A stretch of DNA of 18,184 bases from NCBI GenBank assembly GCA_934418125.1, contig CAKRWT010000047.1:1-18184 (forward strand). Direction: 5' to 3'. Positions within the stretch are counted from its first letter, which is position 1, and the number at the start of each line of letters is the position of its first letter. The DNA is from an uncultured Lachnospiraceae bacterium (GTDB lineage: Bacteria > Bacillota > Clostridia > Lachnospirales > Lachnospiraceae). Shown here piece after piece: positions 15,781 to 18,184 of the stretch. The notes beneath the pieces are model-generated. The model was not told the DNA's origin and ran no database searches. It saw only the letters and a list, made by a program, of their open reading frames with translations. A program made the translations under genes and the position numbers.

Positions 15781-16731
15781 TTAGTCTGGAAGGATAAGCC
15801 CTACTGTTTTAATTACTTCTTTTCCTTCATCAGATGCAAGATAATCAAACAGTGCTTTTACCGCATCACTCTGCTGCGCAATCTCACCATTAGTAGCCAT
15901 TACGAAAGGTCTGCTCAGTAAATAGTTTCCTGCTTTGATATTCTCCTCAGTAGGCTCTACATCATCTAAGGCTAACGCTGCTACTGTATCATCTAAAACG
16001 TCCAAGGATACATAACCGATTGCTCCAGGGGTGGATGCCACTTTAGCCATTACTGCACCAGTAGAATCTAACTCATTTGCATAAGCACACTGGTCTTCGA
16101 TTCCTAATAATTCCTCAAAAGCGCTTCTAGTACCGCTTCCTGCTTCTCTACCAACAACTACGATTGCTTCATCTTCACCGCCAACTTCACTCCAGTTTTT
16201 GATGTTTCCGGTATAAATACCAGCTAACTGCTCTGTCGTCAGACCGGTTACTGTGTTTGCTGTATCTGTAATGGTTGCTATTCCATCGATTGCTACGATA
16301 TTTTCAACCGCACCACTTGCTTTCTCCTCGTCCTTCAGATTTCTGGAAGAGTTACCAATGTCAACGCTGCCTGCCAGAACTGACTCAATACCTGCAGAAG
16401 AACCAGTAAATTCTGCTGTTACTGTGACATCAGGATATTTTGCCATGAAGCTTTCTGCTACTGCATTAGCAAGCTTCTCCATCGAAGTAGAACCAGCCAT
16501 TGCAATCGTACCGCTTACTGCGGTATCTGTTGTTGCATCTGCGGTTTCTGCTGTGTCTGTTGCCTCTGTAACAGCATCCTCCGTTGCCTCCTCTGCAACT
16601 GCCTCTGTTGCAGGAGCTGTATTCTGTGCTGTCTCTGTAGATGCAGAAGAACCACATCCTGTCATCAGCCCTGCTACCATCGCGGTAACACCAACCATTG
16701 CTACTAACTTACTTACTTTTCCTTTTTTCAT
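15781..16731 (-). CDS. pstS: Phosphate-binding lipoprotein PstS
   Basis: 316 residues. The signal peptide MKKGKVSKLVAMVGV leads to the lipobox LMTGC with lipidated Cys26. An Ala/Thr/Glu-rich low-complexity linker (about 29-72) follows, then the periplasmic-binding-protein fold. Phosphate-contacting segments of the family are visible: MAGSTSMEKLANAVAE near 76, EFTGSSAGIESVLAGSVDIGNSSR in the middle, and GREAGSGTRSAFEELLG. It captures phosphate outside the membrane and delivers it to PstCA. GAGG is 9 nt before the ATG. It is first of the canonical pstS-pstC-pstA-pstB-phoU order, 163 nt downstream of a small ORF and about 490 nt from the Pho-box promoter. Confidence 0.95.
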   Translation of the reverse strand: MKKGKVSKLVAMVGVTAMVAGLMTGCGSSASTETAQNTAPATEAVAEEATEDAVTEATDTAETADATTDTAVSGTIAMAGSTSMEKLANAVAESFMAKYPDVTVTAEFTGSSAGIESVLAGSVDIGNSSRNLKDEEKASGAVENIVAIDGIATITDTANTVTGLTTEQLAGIYTGNIKNWSEVGGEDEAIVVVGREAGSGTRSAFEELLGIEDQCAYANELDSTGAVMAKVASTPGAIGYVSLDVLDDTVAALALDDVEPTEENIKAGNYLLSRPFVMATNGEIAQQSDAVKALFDYLASDEGKEVIKTVGLILPD

Positions 16732-16791
16732 AATTTACATCCTCTTTCTAAATATGTATTATTTTAAGCCAGGCTTTATTCCCGCCTGCTC

Positions 16792-16878
16792 TGTAACAGA
16801 TTGTAACAGGAAATTCACTTTACAAACCATCCTGTTCCGGTAATGTATTTGTAAATCTTTCTTTACCTGTCTTTTACA
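16792..16878. promoter_or_regulatory. Cluster of Pho-box-like hexamers directly upstream of pstS
   Basis: On minus, TTTACA (16855-16850) and ATTACC (16844-16839) are 11 bp apart. On plus, TTTACC (16862-16867) and TTTACA (16873-16878) are 11 bp apart. On plus, TGTAACAG occurs twice (16792-16799 and 16802-16809) at 10-bp period. These resemble PhoP/PhoB half-sites but are less regular than the two main Pho promoters. A weak -10 may exist downstream (TAAAAT on minus, near 16765). They may be a second, internal control site for pstS. Confidence 0.4.
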
Positions 16879-16893
16879 TTCTATGTAGGCAGC

Positions 16894-16980
16894 TCATTCT
16901 TTATCTCTTCTAAGAAGCCAGAACATCCATCCTACATACGCTGCCATAATACACCAGGCGATTGCTGATACCATTCCCAT
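16894..16980 (-). CDS. Possible 28-residue membrane peptide in the pst leader
   Basis: I do not recognise a family. A short frame starts at ATG 16980, with GGAGG 5 nt upstream, and encodes 28 residues: an uninterrupted hydrophobic segment rich in Ala, Met, Trp and Val (about residues 3-22), followed by the basic tail LLRRDKE. That is the pattern of a single-span protein with its C-terminus in the cytoplasm. The same frame is open upstream to ATG 17085 (63 residues), but that start has only a weak ribosome site and its first 35 residues look unremarkable. It lies between the Pho-box promoter and pstS, so it would be made under phosphate limitation. It could be chance coding in a leader; only the ribosome site and hydrophobic pattern support it. 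Confidence 0.42.
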   Translation of the reverse strand: MGMVSAIAWCIMAAYVGWMFWLLRRDKE

Positions 16981-17224
16981 ATTTGCCTCCATTCCCAAAC
17001 GCGTTCCTTTCTTATGATTCCAGACCGAACTGTTTGCGCCGGAATCACTTGCCGTTTGTATCGTATACTTTATCTTAATCTTCATTTCTGCGCGCTCTCT
17101 TTGCGCTTGCCAGGTTTGTATCCAGTGTATGCAGACACAAATCTCGTGTGTGAAAAATCTTTCGTATATAGACTTTTTACACTATTTCTCTTCCTCTACA
17201 ACATACCCAATCTTTTCATTAGGA

Positions 17225-17265
17225 ACTATCAAGAGAACGCAAAATCATTGTAAATTCCTTGTAAA
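17225..17265 (-). promoter_or_regulatory. Pho-box promoter of the pst operon
   Basis: On the minus strand, TTTACA (17265-17260), 5 nt, TTTACA (17254-17249), 5 nt, a degenerate third box TTTGCG (17243-17238), 7 nt, then GATAGT (17230-17225) as -10. The spacing equals that of the Na/Pi cotransporter promoter exactly. The second TTTACA lies 18 bp before the -10 and matches the sigma-A -35 at 5 of 6 positions. It points toward the small ORF and pstS, leaving a leader of about 490 nt. Confidence 0.8.
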
Positions 17266-17479
17266 ACTTTAAAGTAAACGTTTAAGTTTTCTATATTCAT
17301 ATGAATTCCAGCCCCAAAATGTGTCAGGAGATTATGAATCGTAAAATTTTCAACTTTTTCATAAAAAAAACCTATGTTTTTCCTCCAATATGTGATATGA
17401 TAACTAAAACGATTAAGTAATTAATGAAATTATCTGCAATAAATTAGTTTCCTCTTATTAGTTACCACCAATAACTATA

Positions 17480-17528
17480 TTAAAAAACACGACTACCTCT
17501 TCTTTTCCTGGGCAGCCGTGTTTTTTAA
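17480..17528 (-). terminator. Rho-independent terminator after the tyrosine phosphatase gene
   Basis: TTAAAAAACACG (17480-17491) is a perfect 12-bp inverted repeat of CGTGTTTTTTAA (17517-17528), with further partial pairing inside the loop. On minus the descending arm ends in a run of six T. It lies 40 bp after the phosphatase stop and insulates that gene from the pst promoter. Confidence 0.9.
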
Positions 17529-17568
17529 TTGACTTTTATTCACTTTTGGTCTCTTATTTCCCTGATTG

Positions 17569-18027
17569 CTATCTCTTCTTTATAATATATTGTAACAGTG
17601 CCTGGCACCCTTCCAGGACATCATCATAAGTCACGTCAAAATTATCCGTATACCAGGGGTCCGCTATCGCCCGGTCACCTCCCGCATACTCCAATAACTT
17701 ATGAATCTTCTGCTCCGGGTCACCACCCGCTATCCGAATCATATTCCGTATGTTCGCATCATCCATCCCTATCAAGTAATCAAACTCTGCATAATCCTGC
17801 TTCGTCATCTGTCTTGCCCTGTGGGGCACTACCGGAATCCCTACGTGACGCAGCTTCGCTATGGTTCCGTAATGAGGTGGGTTACCGATTTCTTCCCGGC
17901 TCGTTGCCGCAGAGTCAACAAAAAACTGTGACTCCATGTGGGATTGGGTAAGCAGGTAGGTGAATACACTTTGTGCCATGGTGGAACGGCAGATATTGCC
18001 GTGGCAAACAAATAATATTTTTATCAT
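17569..18027 (-). CDS. Low-molecular-weight protein tyrosine phosphatase
   Basis: 152 residues, the standard length of the family. The active-site P-loop is CHGNICRS (8-15), with nucleophile Cys8 and Arg14. The general acid Asp123 is in ADPWYTDNF (122-130), followed by the typical aromatic loop. It removes phosphate from tyrosine (or arginine, as in B. subtilis YwlE) residues on proteins in the cytoplasm; which one is not decidable here. The P-loop residue that favours arginine phosphatases is usually Thr where this protein has Ile12, which leans toward a tyrosine phosphatase. AAGGAG lies 10 nt before the ATG. It has its own terminator and no sign of co-transcription with pst. Confidence 0.92.
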   Translation of the reverse strand: MIKILFVCHGNICRSTMAQSVFTYLLTQSHMESQFFVDSAATSREEIGNPPHYGTIAKLRHVGIPVVPHRARQMTKQDYAEFDYLIGMDDANIRNMIRIAGGDPEQKIHKLLEYAGGDRAIADPWYTDNFDVTYDDVLEGCQALLQYIIKKR

Positions 18028-18184
18028 GCCTTAAAAACTCCTTGAAAATACTGATTTTCCTTGATTTTACACCACTTTCTACGATTTGCTGTGATAGATT
18101 GTTTTCTTCGTTTTCGTCGCATATCGTGGCATAAATTCGTATATCTTGTCATCCAAATTTAGTAAAAATCTTAGTAAAACAGCT

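Larger units (their letters stand above)
17086..17568. other. Intergenic region upstream of the pst operon
   Basis: No convincing gene. It contains the Pho-box promoter (17225-17265), about 140 nt of transcribed leader on its left side, an AT-rich stretch without clear structure (17280-17470), and the terminator of the tyrosine phosphatase gene (17480-17528). Confidence 0.6.

Noticed and set aside
17014..17253. 79-codon plus-strand frame in the pst leader
   Set aside because: No ribosome site of note, composition looks like random AT-rich translation, and it runs antisense across the pst promoter and small ORF.
18158..18181. Two TTTACT hexamers (minus) near the right edge as another Pho box
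   Set aside because: Period is 12 bp, not 11, and the hexamers do not match TTTACA fully; there is no paired GATAGT-like -10 at the expected distance.
1..18184. Phage, insertion sequence, toxin-antitoxin, CRISPR or other defence system
   Set aside because: I looked for transposase or integrase motifs, terminal repeats, regular spacer-repeat arrays and small toxin-antitoxin gene pairs and found none; gene content is ordinary chromosomal metabolism, transport and regulation.

Overview
The window looks like chromosomal DNA of a low-to-mid GC Firmicute, most likely a gut Lachnospiraceae-type clostridium. This is inferred from gene content (PutP symporter, clostridial-type SasA/RelQ-like alarmone synthetase, GH43 arabinanase lipoprotein, pst/phoBR block), GGAGG-type ribosome sites, AT-rich intergenic DNA and sigma-A-like promoters. 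I see no rRNA, tRNA, CRISPR array, insertion sequence or phage gene.

Layout. Positions 1-600 (minus) hold the N-terminal 200 codons of an RsmF-type rRNA m5C methyltransferase that runs off the left edge. Divergent from it, 751-3002 (plus) holds a TetR-family regulator and a PutP-type sodium/solute symporter, separated by a striking 30-bp palindrome and closed by a strong terminator. Next comes a convergent pair: an ArsR-type winged-helix regulator with a large non-standard C-terminal domain (3321-4253, plus) and a GH43 endo-arabinanase lipoprotein (minus), sharing a bidirectional terminator. At 6138-8102 (minus) an alarmone synthetase and a class I aminotransferase form a tightly spaced pair.

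The right half, 8321-17265 (minus), is a complete phosphate-starvation regulon: Pho-box promoter, a leader with a possible 28-residue membrane peptide, pstS, pstC, pstA, pstB, phoU, then a Na/Pi cotransporter with its own Pho-box promoter, then phoB and phoR with an extra sigma-A-like promoter, and a terminator. PstSCAB imports phosphate by ABC transport, PhoU and PhoR couple transport to signalling, PhoB activates the promoters, and the Na/Pi carrier adds a second route. A low-molecular-weight tyrosine phosphatase gene with its own terminator lies at the right end.

The most notable observation is that the two Pho promoters (17225-17265 and 12322-12362) share one architecture base for base in spacing: three hexamers at 11-bp period, the perfect form being TTTACA, then 7 nt, then the same -10 hexamer GATAGT. 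The first starts a leader of roughly 490 nt ahead of pstS that contains the small ORF and further TTTACA-like repeats. Other points worth a look are the TetR/putP palindrome, the ArsR fusion regulator, and the stem-loop between pstS and pstC.
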